A stretch of DNA of 64,000 nucleotides from DATHRK01 sp035513295. GTDB taxonomy: Bacteria; Gemmatimonadota; Gemmatimonadetes; Longimicrobiales; RSA9. The position numbers and the translations under genes are program-made. The DNA lies in NCBI GenBank assembly GCA_035513295.1, contig DATKCH010000103.1, positions 1 to 64,000 of the forward strand, in the 5' to 3' direction. This document shows positions 8,541 to 16,920 of this stretch, one piece after another (within the stretch, counting starts at the first letter, position 1; each line of letters starts with the position of its first letter). The notes below the pieces were generated by a model. It was not told the origin of the DNA. It made no database searches and saw only the letters and a list, made by a program, of their open reading frames with translations.

Positions 8541-9680
8541 TCAGCGAGCCGCGCGGCGCAGCTCGGAGAGCAGCTCCAGCGTGACCAGCTGGGGATCGGC
8601 GTTTCGACGCGCCGCCTCCAGCGCGCGGTCGATGGCGGCCAGCGCGTCCCCCGCGCGCTCGGCCGCGTGGGGCGCGGCCGCCGACCACGCGCGCACCCGA
8701 TCCAGCCGGTCGGCGTTGATCACCGCGTCCTCGCCGGCGCTCGCCTGCGCGGCGATGTCGCGAAACCAGCCGGCGAGCAGGTCCAGCGTCTGCGCGAATT
8801 CCCCGCGCGACCCCGACACCGGCGCCGCGAGCGCGGCCGCCCAGCGGGGCGCCTCGTCGTCCGACAGCGCGGCCTCGACCAGGCGCGCGGCGCGCTCCCG
8901 CGCGCCGTCCTCGTCCTCGGTTTCCGCGAGCAGCGCGAGCGCGCGCCCGATGGAACCGTCGCAGAGGGAGCCGACCACGGCCGCTCGGTCCTGCTCGACG
9001 CCGGCGTGCTCGGACAGGAAGGCGGCGGCCACGTCCGCCGGAACGGGTCCCAGCCGGATCGCCACGACGCGCGACCGGATCGTGGGCAGGAGCGCGTCCG
9101 GCACCGCCGTCGTGATCACGACGTGGGTATCGGGGGGTGGCTCCTCCAGGAGCTTCAGAAACGCGTTGGCGGCCTCCTGGCTGGCCTCCTGGGGCACCAT
9201 CGCCTCCGCATCCCCCACCACCAGCACCCGCCGGCGCGCCATCGCGGGACGGGCGGACACGGCGCGCCGCATCTGGTGGACCTGAGCCAGATAGATGCCG
9301 GTGATCTCGTCGGGGTCGCGGGGCGCCAGGGGCTCGGCGCGATGCGCTTCGAGGCGAGCGGCGCGTGCATCTTCCAGCGCCGACGCGAGCCGGTTCCCGC
9401 TCGCCCCCTTGGGTCGCGCAAGAGGGAAGAACCAGTGCACGTCGGGGTGTTCCAGCCGGCCGGCCAGCGCGCACCCCCGGCACTCGCCGCACGGCCCGGC
9501 GGCGCAGGGATCCTCGCATATCAGGAGCTGCCCGAGCCAGAGAGCCACGCGCTGCTTGCCCACGCCCGGCGGCCCGTGCACGAGGAGGGACTGCGGCAGG
9601 CGGCCCTCGGCGAACGCGCGGGCGAGCGCCGCGCGTTCCCGCTCGTGGCCGGCAACGGGCGGCAGGGCCATCCGCGCCAT
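8541..9680 (-). CDS. holB: DNA polymerase III delta' subunit
   Basis: Clamp-loader subunit of the replicative polymerase. The 379-residue protein has an AAA+ domain with Walker A GPPGVGKQ (about residues 35-42), a zinc-binding C-x8-C-x2-C-x2-C knuckle (CEDPCAAGPCGECRGC), a VVGDAEAM Walker B region and AANAFLKLLEEPPPDTHVVI, followed by PTIRSRV in place of the SRC sensor. The C-terminal helical domain is Ala-rich. Its ATG shares one base with the envC-like stop (TGATG), making it the last gene of the pdxA-ftsEX operon. Confidence 0.92.
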   Translation of the reverse strand: MARMALPPVAGHERERAALARAFAEGRLPQSLLVHGPPGVGKQRVALWLGQLLICEDPCAAGPCGECRGCALAGRLEHPDVHWFFPLARPKGASGNRLASALEDARAARLEAHRAEPLAPRDPDEITGIYLAQVHQMRRAVSARPAMARRRVLVVGDAEAMVPQEASQEAANAFLKLLEEPPPDTHVVITTAVPDALLPTIRSRVVAIRLGPVPADVAAAFLSEHAGVEQDRAAVVGSLCDGSIGRALALLAETEDEDGARERAARLVEAALSDDEAPRWAAALAAPVSGSRGEFAQTLDLLAGWFRDIAAQASAGEDAVINADRLDRVRAWSAAAPHAAERAGDALAAIDRALEAARRNADPQLVTLELLSELRRAAR

Positions 9681-10969
9681 CAGCGGCGCCCGCTCAACCA
9701 GGCGAGCGGATCCACCGCCTCCGGCACGCCGCCGCGCACCGGTACGCGCACCTGGAACTCGATATGGGCGCCCTCGGGCGTGCCCTCCCCTCCCACCGTC
9801 CCGATCAGCTGGCCCTTGGCCACCCGATCGCCCACGCCGACCCGCATCGATCGCAGGTACAGGTAGAGCGTGTAGTAGCCGCCGCCGTGACTGACCCAGA
9901 CCGAGGGGCCGTAGCCCTCGAAGGGCCCCGCGTGGACCACGGAGCCGTCCTCCACGGCCCGTACCGGCGCGCCCGCCGGGGCGCTGATGCCCACGCCGTT
10001 CCAGCGCAGCACGACGCCGTTGGCGCGTCGCTCGGGACCGAACCGATACGCGATGCTGCCGTCCACGGGCCAGTCCAGCGATCCCAGATCGGAGCGGTCG
10101 AGGGATCCGGAGCCCTCGGCGCCGCTCGCGATGGCGTTGCGGCGCTCCGCCTCCAGCCGGCGCCTCTCCAGCTCGGCGATCGCGTCGGAGAGGCTACGCT
10201 CGTCGGCCTCCAGCTCGCCCAGCCGCGAGCGCGTGTCGGCCTCTCTTCGCCGGACCCCCTGAAGCGCGGTCTGCGCCTGCCCCTCCAGCCGCTCGAGGCG
10301 GGCAACCTCGGCGATCTTGTCGCTGCGCAGGCGCTCGAGGTCGCGCAGGCTGATGCGCAGGTCCTGCTCCTGGGCGATCAGCTCGGCCTCGAGGGCGCTC
10401 ACGTCGCTGACCAGCAGCTGCTCGGCCAGCGCGATCTGCTGCAGGTACTTGTAGCGGGTCAGCAGGTCCCCGAAGCTCTGCGCCCCGAGCAGGACCCGCG
10501 CGGTGTGGAGCGGTCCCCGCATGTAGATCGTACGGAGCCGCCGGTGCAGCACCGCCTTGCGGTCCTTGAGCTGGTCGCGCGTGCGGGTGAGTTCGCCCGA
10601 GATCTCCTCCGCGCGCGTCGCGAGCGCGGCGGTCTGGAAGTCCATCTCCCGAAGCGCCGCCACGCTGGCGTCCACCTGCTCCTCGATGTTGGCGACCCGG
10701 CGCGAGGCGTTCTGCACCTGGCCGGTGAGGTCGTTCATCTCCCGCTGGAGGCGCTCCCGCTCCGCGCGGATCTGCTCCAGTCGCTGCCGGCTCTCCTGGA
10801 TGTCCCGAGTCACCTGCGCGGTCGCGGGAAGCTCGTCGGACGCGGTGAGCGCGATCGCGGCCAGCATCGCGAGCGCGCCGCGCCGGGCGCCGGCGCGGCG
10901 GTGTGGGCGTCGCGCACCGGACGACGTCGGCGCGCGCGCAGCCGGGGGCGCTCCCGGCGGCCTATACAT
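9680..10969 (-). CDS. envC: EnvC-like murein hydrolase activator with degenerate LytM domain
   Basis: 429 residues: an N-terminal membrane or signal segment (about 30-50), a long coiled coil (about 52-265, rich in Arg/Glu/Leu heptads), and a C-terminal LytM/M23 fold from about 310. The zinc ligands of active M23 peptidases are not intact: the usual HLHFEVR motif is AHIEFQVR and the YAHLS region is LYLYLRS. This matches EnvC, which does not cut peptidoglycan but activates amidases under control of FtsEX. It begins 11 bases after ftsX. ATG at 10969 chosen; the longer frame runs back through ftsX as a shadow. Confidence 0.88.
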   Translation of the reverse strand: MYRPPGAPPAARAPTSSGARRPHRRAGARRGALAMLAAIALTASDELPATAQVTRDIQESRQRLEQIRAERERLQREMNDLTGQVQNASRRVANIEEQVDASVAALREMDFQTAALATRAEEISGELTRTRDQLKDRKAVLHRRLRTIYMRGPLHTARVLLGAQSFGDLLTRYKYLQQIALAEQLLVSDVSALEAELIAQEQDLRISLRDLERLRSDKIAEVARLERLEGQAQTALQGVRRREADTRSRLGELEADERSLSDAIAELERRRLEAERRNAIASGAEGSGSLDRSDLGSLDWPVDGSIAYRFGPERRANGVVLRWNGVGISAPAGAPVRAVEDGSVVHAGPFEGYGPSVWVSHGGGYYTLYLYLRSMRVGVGDRVAKGQLIGTVGGEGTPEGAHIEFQVRVPVRGGVPEAVDPLAWLSGRR

Positions 10970-10980
10970 CCGGGCGCCCC

Positions 10981-11835
10981 TCACGCCGTGCGCAGGTAGC
11001 GGCGGACCGCGATCGCGCTCGCCATCATGCCGAGCAGCGCGCCCGCCACGAGGCCGAGGGCGACCCACTCCGGGGGCATCCAGGCGAGCTGGACGACGCG
11101 CCCCGACAGGACCCGGTACACGAAGTAGGTGCCGCCCAGCGCCGCGGCGCCTCCGAGAATCCCCGTGAACAGCCCCTCCAGCAGGAACGGACCCCGGATG
11201 AAGCGGTCCGCCGCGCCGACCAGGTGCATGATCTCGATCTCCTCCCTGCGGGCGAAGATCGATATGCGGACGGCGGCGCCGATGATCAGCGCCGCGACGA
11301 GCCCGAACGTGATGCCGAGCACGACGCTCGCGGCGCCGGCGACCTTGCGCAGCAGGAATACCTTGTCCAGCCAGTCCGCGCCGAAGCGGACGTCCTCCAC
11401 GATGGGCGATTCGCTCGCCGCCGCGGCCACCGCGCGAACGCCGTCGGCGTCCCGGTACGCGGACACCATGCGGATCTCCATCGACGCGGGCAGAGGGTTC
11501 GAGTCGAGAGACGAGAAGATGGAATCGAACTCGGCCATGTCGCGTCGGGCGGACTCGAGCGCCTGCTCGCGCGTGATGTAGAACACCTCGGCGACGTCCG
11601 GACGCTCCGCGAGCGCCTCCTGCAGCTCGAGAACCTCGCGGGGAGAGGCGGAGTCGCGCAGGTAGGCCACGATCTCGACGCGCGCCTCGACGTCGTCCAG
11701 GACGCGGCTCACGTTCCAGCTCGCGACCCCGAATAGACCCACCACGAGGAGCGAAAGCCCGATCATGGCGGCAGACAGGGCGGTCAGCAGGGGCGCCCGG
11801 CGGAACGCGGCCAGCGCCTCTCGCAACGCGTGCAT
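10981..11835 (-). CDS. ftsX: Cell division protein FtsX (permease-like)
   Basis: Membrane partner of FtsE at the divisome, coupling ATP hydrolysis to a periplasmic hydrolase activator. 284 residues with one membrane helix near 18-40, a periplasmic domain (about 45-160), and three helices in the C-terminal half, the FtsX topology. The motif FARREEIEIMHLVGA is the characteristic cytoplasmic loop. The ATG overlaps the ftsE TAA by one base (TAATG), and the EnvC-like gene follows within 11 bases, matching the known functional trio. Confidence 0.95.
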   Translation of the reverse strand: MHALREALAAFRRAPLLTALSAAMIGLSLLVVGLFGVASWNVSRVLDDVEARVEIVAYLRDSASPREVLELQEALAERPDVAEVFYITREQALESARRDMAEFDSIFSSLDSNPLPASMEIRMVSAYRDADGVRAVAAAASESPIVEDVRFGADWLDKVFLLRKVAGAASVVLGITFGLVAALIIGAAVRISIFARREEIEIMHLVGAADRFIRGPFLLEGLFTGILGGAAALGGTYFVYRVLSGRVVQLAWMPPEWVALGLVAGALLGMMASAIAVRRYLRTA

Positions 11836-12512
11836 TACGCCGCGCCTCGCTCGGCCGAGTCGAACACCACCTTGCCCTGATCGAGCTCCAGCACCCGCGC
11901 GAACGCGGCGCGACGCACCAGCTCCAGGTCGTGCGTGGCCAAGACGATCGCGGTGCCCGCGGCGTTGATCTCACGAAACAGGTCGAAGATGCCGCGCGTG
12001 GCGCGCTCGTCCAGGTTGCCGGTCGGCTCATCCGCCAGCAGGACGAGCGGATCGTTGGCGAGCGCGCGAGCGACCGCGACGCGCTGCTGCTCGCCGCCGG
12101 AGAGCTGGCTCGGCAGGGCGCCGGACTTGGCGGCGAGCCCGACCTGGCCGAGCAGCTTCGCCACCCGCGGCCGGATCTCGGAACGCCGGACCCCCGTCAC
12201 CTCGAGCGCGAACGCCACGTTCTGCGCGGCCGATCGATCCTGGAGCAGCCGGAAGTCCTGGAACACGTAGCCTATCTTGCGGCGCAGGCGGGCGACGTCG
12301 CGGCGGCGCACCTTGGAGGCGGAGTACCCGCTCACGCGCACATCGCCGGAGGTGGGCCGCTCGGCCATGTGCAGGAGCTTCAGCACGGTCGATTTGCCCG
12401 CGCCGCTGTGGCCCGTGAGGAAGCAGAAATCGCCCTTGGCGAGCTGGAAGCTGACGCCGTCCAGCGCGGTCGCCCGGGCGTACCGCTTGACTACGTTCTC
12501 GAACCGGATCAT
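11835..12512 (-). CDS. ftsE: Cell division ATP-binding protein FtsE
   Basis: ABC ATPase that energises FtsX. 225 residues, standard length. Walker A GHSGAGKST, Q-loop YVFQDFRLL, signature LSGGEQQRVAVARAL, Walker B VLLADEPTGNLD and switch His in ATHD are all present. The ATG overlaps the end of pdxA by four bases (ATGA). The much longer open frame upstream is a shadow of pdxA. Confidence 0.96.
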   Translation of the reverse strand: MIRFENVVKRYARATALDGVSFQLAKGDFCFLTGHSGAGKSTVLKLLHMAERPTSGDVRVSGYSASKVRRRDVARLRRKIGYVFQDFRLLQDRSAAQNVAFALEVTGVRRSEIRPRVAKLLGQVGLAAKSGALPSQLSGGEQQRVAVARALANDPLVLLADEPTGNLDERATRGIFDLFREINAAGTAIVLATHDLELVRRAAFARVLELDQGKVVFDSAERGAA

Positions 12513-13456
12513 TCCGAGTCGCCCCCGACCCCCCCTCCCCGCGTCGCCAGGCGGGCAGCGAGGCCGATCGCCTCGCACATGGAAGTTGGGTCCGCGACCC
12601 CCTTTCCGGCAATGTCCGCCGCGGTTCCGTGGTCCGGGGACGTGCGCGGGAAGGGGAGCCCGAGCGTGACGTTGACGCCCAGGCCGAAGCTCGCGGTCTT
12701 GAACGCCGCCATGCCCACGTCGTGATAGGGCGCGACGACCGCATCGAATTCCCCTCGCAGCGCGCGTACGAAGACCGTGTCGGCGGGGAAAGGACCCTCG
12801 GCGCGCACGCCCGCCGCGCGCAGCTCCTCCAGCGCCGGCGCGAAGACCGTCGCCTCCTCGTCCCCGAAGAGGCCGCCGTCGGACGCGTGCGGATTCAGCG
12901 CGCAGAACGCGATGCGGGGTTCGGGAATCCCCCAACCCGCGCGCAGGCCGGCGGCCGTCAGCCGACCCTGACGGACCAGCAGGTCGGCGGTCAGCGCCGA
13001 AGCCACGGCCGACAGCGCGATGTGCGTGGTGGCGAGGACGACGCGCAGCGGACCCCCGAGGTGCGTGCGCTCCGCGACCATCAGCATGGCGACGTCCGGC
13101 GCGCCGGTGAGCCGCTGCAGCATCTCGGTGTGGCCGGCGTACGCGTAGCCGCCGAGTTGGAGCGCGTTCTTGTCGATCGGGGCGGTGACGAGCGCGTCGA
13201 CACGACCCGCGAGCGCCGCCGCCGCGGCGGCCTCGATCGCGTTGCCCGCCAGCCGTCCGGCCAGGGCGGCGCCGGCGCCGGGACGCCACTCGCCCACGGC
13301 CTCGAACGCGCTCCCCTCCGGCTCCACACCGGATCCCTCGGGCCCGAACACGGTGAACGCGGCGAGCCCGGCATGACGGGCCAGCGCCGCGGCCGTGATC
13401 TCGGGTCCGATGCCCCTCGGATCCCCCAGGGTGAGCGCGATGCGCGGTCGGCTCAT
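12509..13456 (-). CDS. pdxA: 4-hydroxythreonine-4-phosphate dehydrogenase
   Basis: Oxidises 4-phosphohydroxy-L-threonine in the DXP-dependent pyridoxal phosphate pathway. 315 residues. Recognisable blocks are GDPRGIGPEI at the N-terminus, VTAPIDKNAL, GHTEML (metal-binding His), APYHDVGMAAFK (second His) and RTSPDHGTA (third His). The ATG at 13456 is chosen because upstream in-frame codons run into the MITE-like element. It leads an operon with ftsE, ftsX, envC and holB. Confidence 0.95.
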   Translation of the reverse strand: MSRPRIALTLGDPRGIGPEITAAALARHAGLAAFTVFGPEGSGVEPEGSAFEAVGEWRPGAGAALAGRLAGNAIEAAAAAALAGRVDALVTAPIDKNALQLGGYAYAGHTEMLQRLTGAPDVAMLMVAERTHLGGPLRVVLATTHIALSAVASALTADLLVRQGRLTAAGLRAGWGIPEPRIAFCALNPHASDGGLFGDEEATVFAPALEELRAAGVRAEGPFPADTVFVRALRGEFDAVVAPYHDVGMAAFKTASFGLGVNVTLGLPFPRTSPDHGTAADIAGKGVADPTSMCEAIGLAARLATRGGGVGGDSE

Positions 13457-13476
13457 GGTGGCCCCGCGCCGGTGGC

Positions 13477-13829
13477 CTAGCAGGTCGCTGAAGAAGGGGA
13501 GCGAGCCGCGTTGGGAGCGCCACGGGGCCGGATGCAAGGCGGCGCGACGACGCGATACCGCTGCGTATCGGGGAGGAGCGTCCAACGAAGCACACGGCCC
13601 CGTGCCGCCCCGCCCGAGGCCCGGCCCAGCGACCACGACTGCCGCGCCCGCCTCGGACTCGCCACGCGCGGCGTGGCGAGCACCCTACGGGCGCAGGGGG
13701 GTTGCGGGATCCAGCGTTCGTCTCTCCTCGTCGCCATAGCTTGAGCCATGCCTCCTCGTCGTTCCTGCCCTGGACACCCGCAAGCCCCCTGCTCGCGGCC
13801 GCACTGCCCTTCTTCAGCGACCTTGCTAG
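13477..13829. mobile_element. MITE-like element with 22-23 bp terminal inverted repeats
   Basis: The left end (13477-13499, CTAGCAGGTCGCTGAAGAAGGGG) recurs inverted at the right end (13807-13829) with one inserted base. The ends therefore read CTAGCA(A)GGTCGCTGAAGAAGGG facing inwards. Inside are a perfect 10-bp inverted repeat CACGGGGCCG/CGGCCCCGTG (13521-13530 and 13595-13604) and a nested CGATAC/GTATCG hairpin (13553-13558, 13565-13570). No coding frame of credible composition lies within about 350 bases. A further copy of the right end is at 44601-44636. The class is inferred from structure only. Confidence 0.6.
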
Positions 13830-15190
13830 AGCCTCACGTCGATGTACATGCGCTCGCGCACGTCGCCCACGACCTCCTGGTACAGCCGCTGGTCCTGAAG
13901 CTGCTGGCGCAGCGTGGGCGCCGCCTCCTCGTAGGAAAACTCTCCGGCCTCGCTGACGTCGGTGAGGACGACGACGGCGAACTTCTCCCCGCCGGAACCG
14001 TCGTCGAGGACGATCGGACCCAGCACGTCCCCCACTTCCGCGCCGGTGATCGCCCCGGCGTAGGCCGGCTGCTGCCGTTCCAGGAGGTCGCGTGGGAAGG
14101 GCCCGACGCGGGATTCCTCGGCGTCGTCGTGGTGGGCCCCGATCAGCGCCTCCAGGTCCGCGCCGGCGCGCAGCGCGGCCCCGACCGAATCCGCCAGCAG
14201 CCGCGCTCCCTCCCGGTCCGCGTCCGCCACGTCGGGCCGTACCAGAATATGGCACGCGGAGCGCTCGGGCCCCTTCGCCCGCTCGAGCTTGATGATGTGG
14301 AAGCCGAAGGGGCTCTCGACGATGCCGCTGATCTGACCCGCGGCCATTTTGAAGGCGACGTCATCGAACTCGGCGACCATCACGCCGCGGCGAAACCAGC
14401 CGAGGCAGCCGTCCCGCTGGCGACTGCCGGGATCGTCGGAGTGGCGCCGGGCCAGGGTGGCGAAGTCGGCGCCGGCGGCGAGCTCGTCATGGATGCCGCG
14501 CATCTCCTCGAGCGCGGCGGCGCGCGCCTCCTCGGTCGGCGCCGGCGAGATGACAACCTGGCGGAAGCTTACGGTCGCCGGGCGCTGGCCGAGTTGCTCC
14601 CTCTGCGCTCCGTAGAGTTCGCGTACGTCCTGCTCCGTGACCGGAGGATATCCGCGCGTCTGACGCATCTGCCGCAGGTAGGCGCCGATCGTCTCCCTCT
14701 TGCGGAATCTCGTGGCCAGCAGGACACGGTACTCGTCCAGGGAGAGCCCCTCCCGCTGGAGGGCGGCCTGCATCGCGGAGGCGCCTCCTTCCGACCGGTA
14801 GGTCTGCTCCACGCGCTCGATCTCGGAGTCGACGCGACCCTGGATCTCCTCCTCGGCGACGATCACCGAGTCCTGGAGCGCGGCCTGCACGAGCGCCAGT
14901 TCATCGACCAGTCCGTTCAGGATCTCGGCGCGCAGGGCGTCCAGCGCTACCGGGTCGGTGGGCATGCTCTGGCCCGCGCGAGCGAGATCCACGAGCTGCT
15001 CGTCGACCTGGCTGCGCAGCACGATGCTGTCGCCGACCACCGCCGCGATCCCGTCCAGGAGCTGCGGGACGCGCTCGGACGCGTCGGGCAGCGGGGCCGC
15101 GGGGAGGTCGGGTTCCTGCGCAGCGGCGGGCGCGCCGAAGGCCGAAGCCATCAGCAGCGCCGCGGCGAGGAGTCGAAGGGGAGGGCTCAT
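13826..15190 (-). CDS. SurA-like peptidylprolyl isomerase (two parvulin domains)
   Basis: Periplasmic chaperone/isomerase for outer-membrane proteins. The 454-residue product has a cleavable signal peptide (about 1-24, APAAAQ), a SurA N-terminal helical domain (about 40-190, with VVGDSIVLRSQVDEQL), a parvulin domain (about 200-308, ending GFHIIKLERA) and a second, more divergent parvulin repeat (about 312-425). Domain order matches SurA. The TAG stop (complement of 13826-13828) lies inside the right terminal repeat of the MITE-like element. Confidence 0.88.
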   Translation of the reverse strand: MSPPLRLLAAALLMASAFGAPAAAQEPDLPAAPLPDASERVPQLLDGIAAVVGDSIVLRSQVDEQLVDLARAGQSMPTDPVALDALRAEILNGLVDELALVQAALQDSVIVAEEEIQGRVDSEIERVEQTYRSEGGASAMQAALQREGLSLDEYRVLLATRFRKRETIGAYLRQMRQTRGYPPVTEQDVRELYGAQREQLGQRPATVSFRQVVISPAPTEEARAAALEEMRGIHDELAAGADFATLARRHSDDPGSRQRDGCLGWFRRGVMVAEFDDVAFKMAAGQISGIVESPFGFHIIKLERAKGPERSACHILVRPDVADADREGARLLADSVGAALRAGADLEALIGAHHDDAEESRVGPFPRDLLERQQPAYAGAITGAEVGDVLGPIVLDDGSGGEKFAVVVLTDVSEAGEFSYEEAAPTLRQQLQDQRLYQEVVGDVRERMYIDVRL

Positions 15191-15310
15191 GGGGTGCTCG
15201 AGTCGGTTCGATGCGCGCGGGGCCGACGCGGATGCGCCGGCCCCGGTTTCTATGCTCGTATCGCGAGACGGTTCCGCGGGGGCACCGTCCGCGGGCCGCT
15301 GAGGGTCTGA

Positions 15311-16801
15311 TCAGCCGCCGTCCGGAATGCCGTCGCCACCCTGCGGTGGAGGTTGCGTCGGCACGGGTTGGCCGGCGGGCGACTGCCCGGTCGGGGCCTC
15401 GGGAGCGTCGGCGTCCCCGGCGGCCTCCGCGCGCCCTTCGTTCGCCAGGCGAATCACGTCGTCGGCCGCCTGCATGAATACGCGGGCGCTCTTCCCGTCG
15501 CGCAGGAAGGAGGACAGCGCGCCGAGTTGCGGCACGTTGCGCCGCTGGGCGGCGGCGTCCGCGAGCGCCTCCTGCACGACCCGGCGGACCATCGCGCGCT
15601 GGTCCTCTCCCTCGACGGCCTGCATTTCCGCGAGTCCCATCCCGCGGGTCGTGGCCCGCAGCATCGACCGCGCGGTGGCCACGACGCTGTCGCGCTCGGC
15701 TTCGGTCGCGTCGTGACCCGCGGCGCGCGCGGTCTCGATCAGGATCTTGTTCTGCGCCTGACCCCGGAGGATGGACTCCACGTCGTCGTCCCCCGCGGAG
15801 GCGAGCTGGGCGCGCTGGACCTGCGTCACGCGCTGAAGCAGATCCGCCAGGTCGCCCACCGTGTAGCCCCCGCCGCGGTATTCCACCAGCACCCGCGAGC
15901 GGCGCCGTCCGCCCAGCTCCGCGTCGCGATCCAGCGCCAGCTCGCGCACGATGTCGGGGGCTTCCGGCTCGACCTCGATCGAGAGCGACTGCAGGAGGCT
16001 GTCGACGTACGCCTGCTCGGCCTCGAAGACCAACTGCTGTTTCAGCGACTGCTCGAACGCGTCGCGGCGCTCGGCGTAGTCGGGCTCGCGGCGCTCCTCG
16101 GCCTTGATCACGTGGTATCCGAACGGGGTCTGGACCACGTCGCTGACCTCTCCGGGCTGCAACGCGAACGCGGCGTCCTCGAACTCACCCACCATCGCGC
16201 CGCGCTGGAAGAACCCGAGATCGCCACCCTGCGCCGCGCTGCCCGGATCCTGGCTGTGCTCGGAAGCCAGCGCGGCGAAGTCGGCTCCCGCCGCCGCGCG
16301 CGCGCGGATGTCTTCGATCTGTGCCCGTACGCTGTCCCGCGCCTGCGGCGTCGCGTCCGGCGGGAGCTGCAGCAGCACGTGCCGGGCGCGCACCTCTAGG
16401 CCCGGCTGATCCTCCTCGAAACGGACCCGGAGCTGCTCCTCCGTGAGCGAAGTGTCGGGGTCGATCACCTCGTCGCGGAACTTGCGCACGACCATGTTGT
16501 CCAGTTCGGGCTGGATCAGGCCGCTGATGTCGAGGCCCTCGAGGGTGGAGTCCCGGGCCAGCTCTTCGGCGAGCAGGGTATAGTCGATCCAGACGTTGGC
16601 CAGCGCCTCCACGACGTCGGGCTGCGCGGGGAGGTTCGGGTTGTCGATCAGGAGGCGGGACGCCTCCTGGACCGTGAACTCGTGTCCCCCGGCGCGCGCC
16701 AGCACGTCGGTATGCGAGGACAGCGCCTGGCCCACGCCCTCGCACGCGGAGATGGCGACCGCGCCTGCCAGCACCATGGTCGTCGCGACGATCTTCCTCA
16801 T
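15311..16801 (-). CDS. Lipid-anchored parvulin-type peptidylprolyl isomerase
   Basis: 496 residues beginning with a lipoprotein signal peptide whose lipobox is ISAC, so the mature N-terminus is Cys20. A helical SurA/PrsA-like region covers about 35-130, followed by one complete PPIC/parvulin domain (about 138-250: RARHVLLQLPPD, QDPGSAAQGGDLGFFQRGAM, FGYHVIKAEE). The C-terminal half (260-460) is helical and ends in a Pro/Gly/Gln-rich tail. It resembles PrsA/SurA chaperones anchored to a membrane. It lies 120 bases upstream of the SurA-like gene and 119 bases after mfd. Confidence 0.87.
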   Translation of the reverse strand: MRKIVATTMVLAGAVAISACEGVGQALSSHTDVLARAGGHEFTVQEASRLLIDNPNLPAQPDVVEALANVWIDYTLLAEELARDSTLEGLDISGLIQPELDNMVVRKFRDEVIDPDTSLTEEQLRVRFEEDQPGLEVRARHVLLQLPPDATPQARDSVRAQIEDIRARAAAGADFAALASEHSQDPGSAAQGGDLGFFQRGAMVGEFEDAAFALQPGEVSDVVQTPFGYHVIKAEERREPDYAERRDAFEQSLKQQLVFEAEQAYVDSLLQSLSIEVEPEAPDIVRELALDRDAELGGRRRSRVLVEYRGGGYTVGDLADLLQRVTQVQRAQLASAGDDDVESILRGQAQNKILIETARAAGHDATEAERDSVVATARSMLRATTRGMGLAEMQAVEGEDQRAMVRRVVQEALADAAAQRRNVPQLGALSSFLRDGKSARVFMQAADDVIRLANEGRAEAAGDADAPEAPTGQSPAGQPVPTQPPPQGGDGIPDGG

Positions 16802-16920
16802 CCGGTGAAGCTCCGTTCGGTCGGTTCGGTTTTAGGCGCGAGAAGGTACACCGGGACGGCGCCTTGTTCCAGCGGGGCGCAGGCGATGCCGGGTCCGGCC
16901 GCCGGAGTCCGCGCGGTCCA

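Noticed and set aside
8445..9866. Long plus-strand frame opposite holB beginning MADLAQLVESL
   Set aside because: Antisense shadow of holB and envC with Arg/Gly-rich content; holB motifs are on the other strand.
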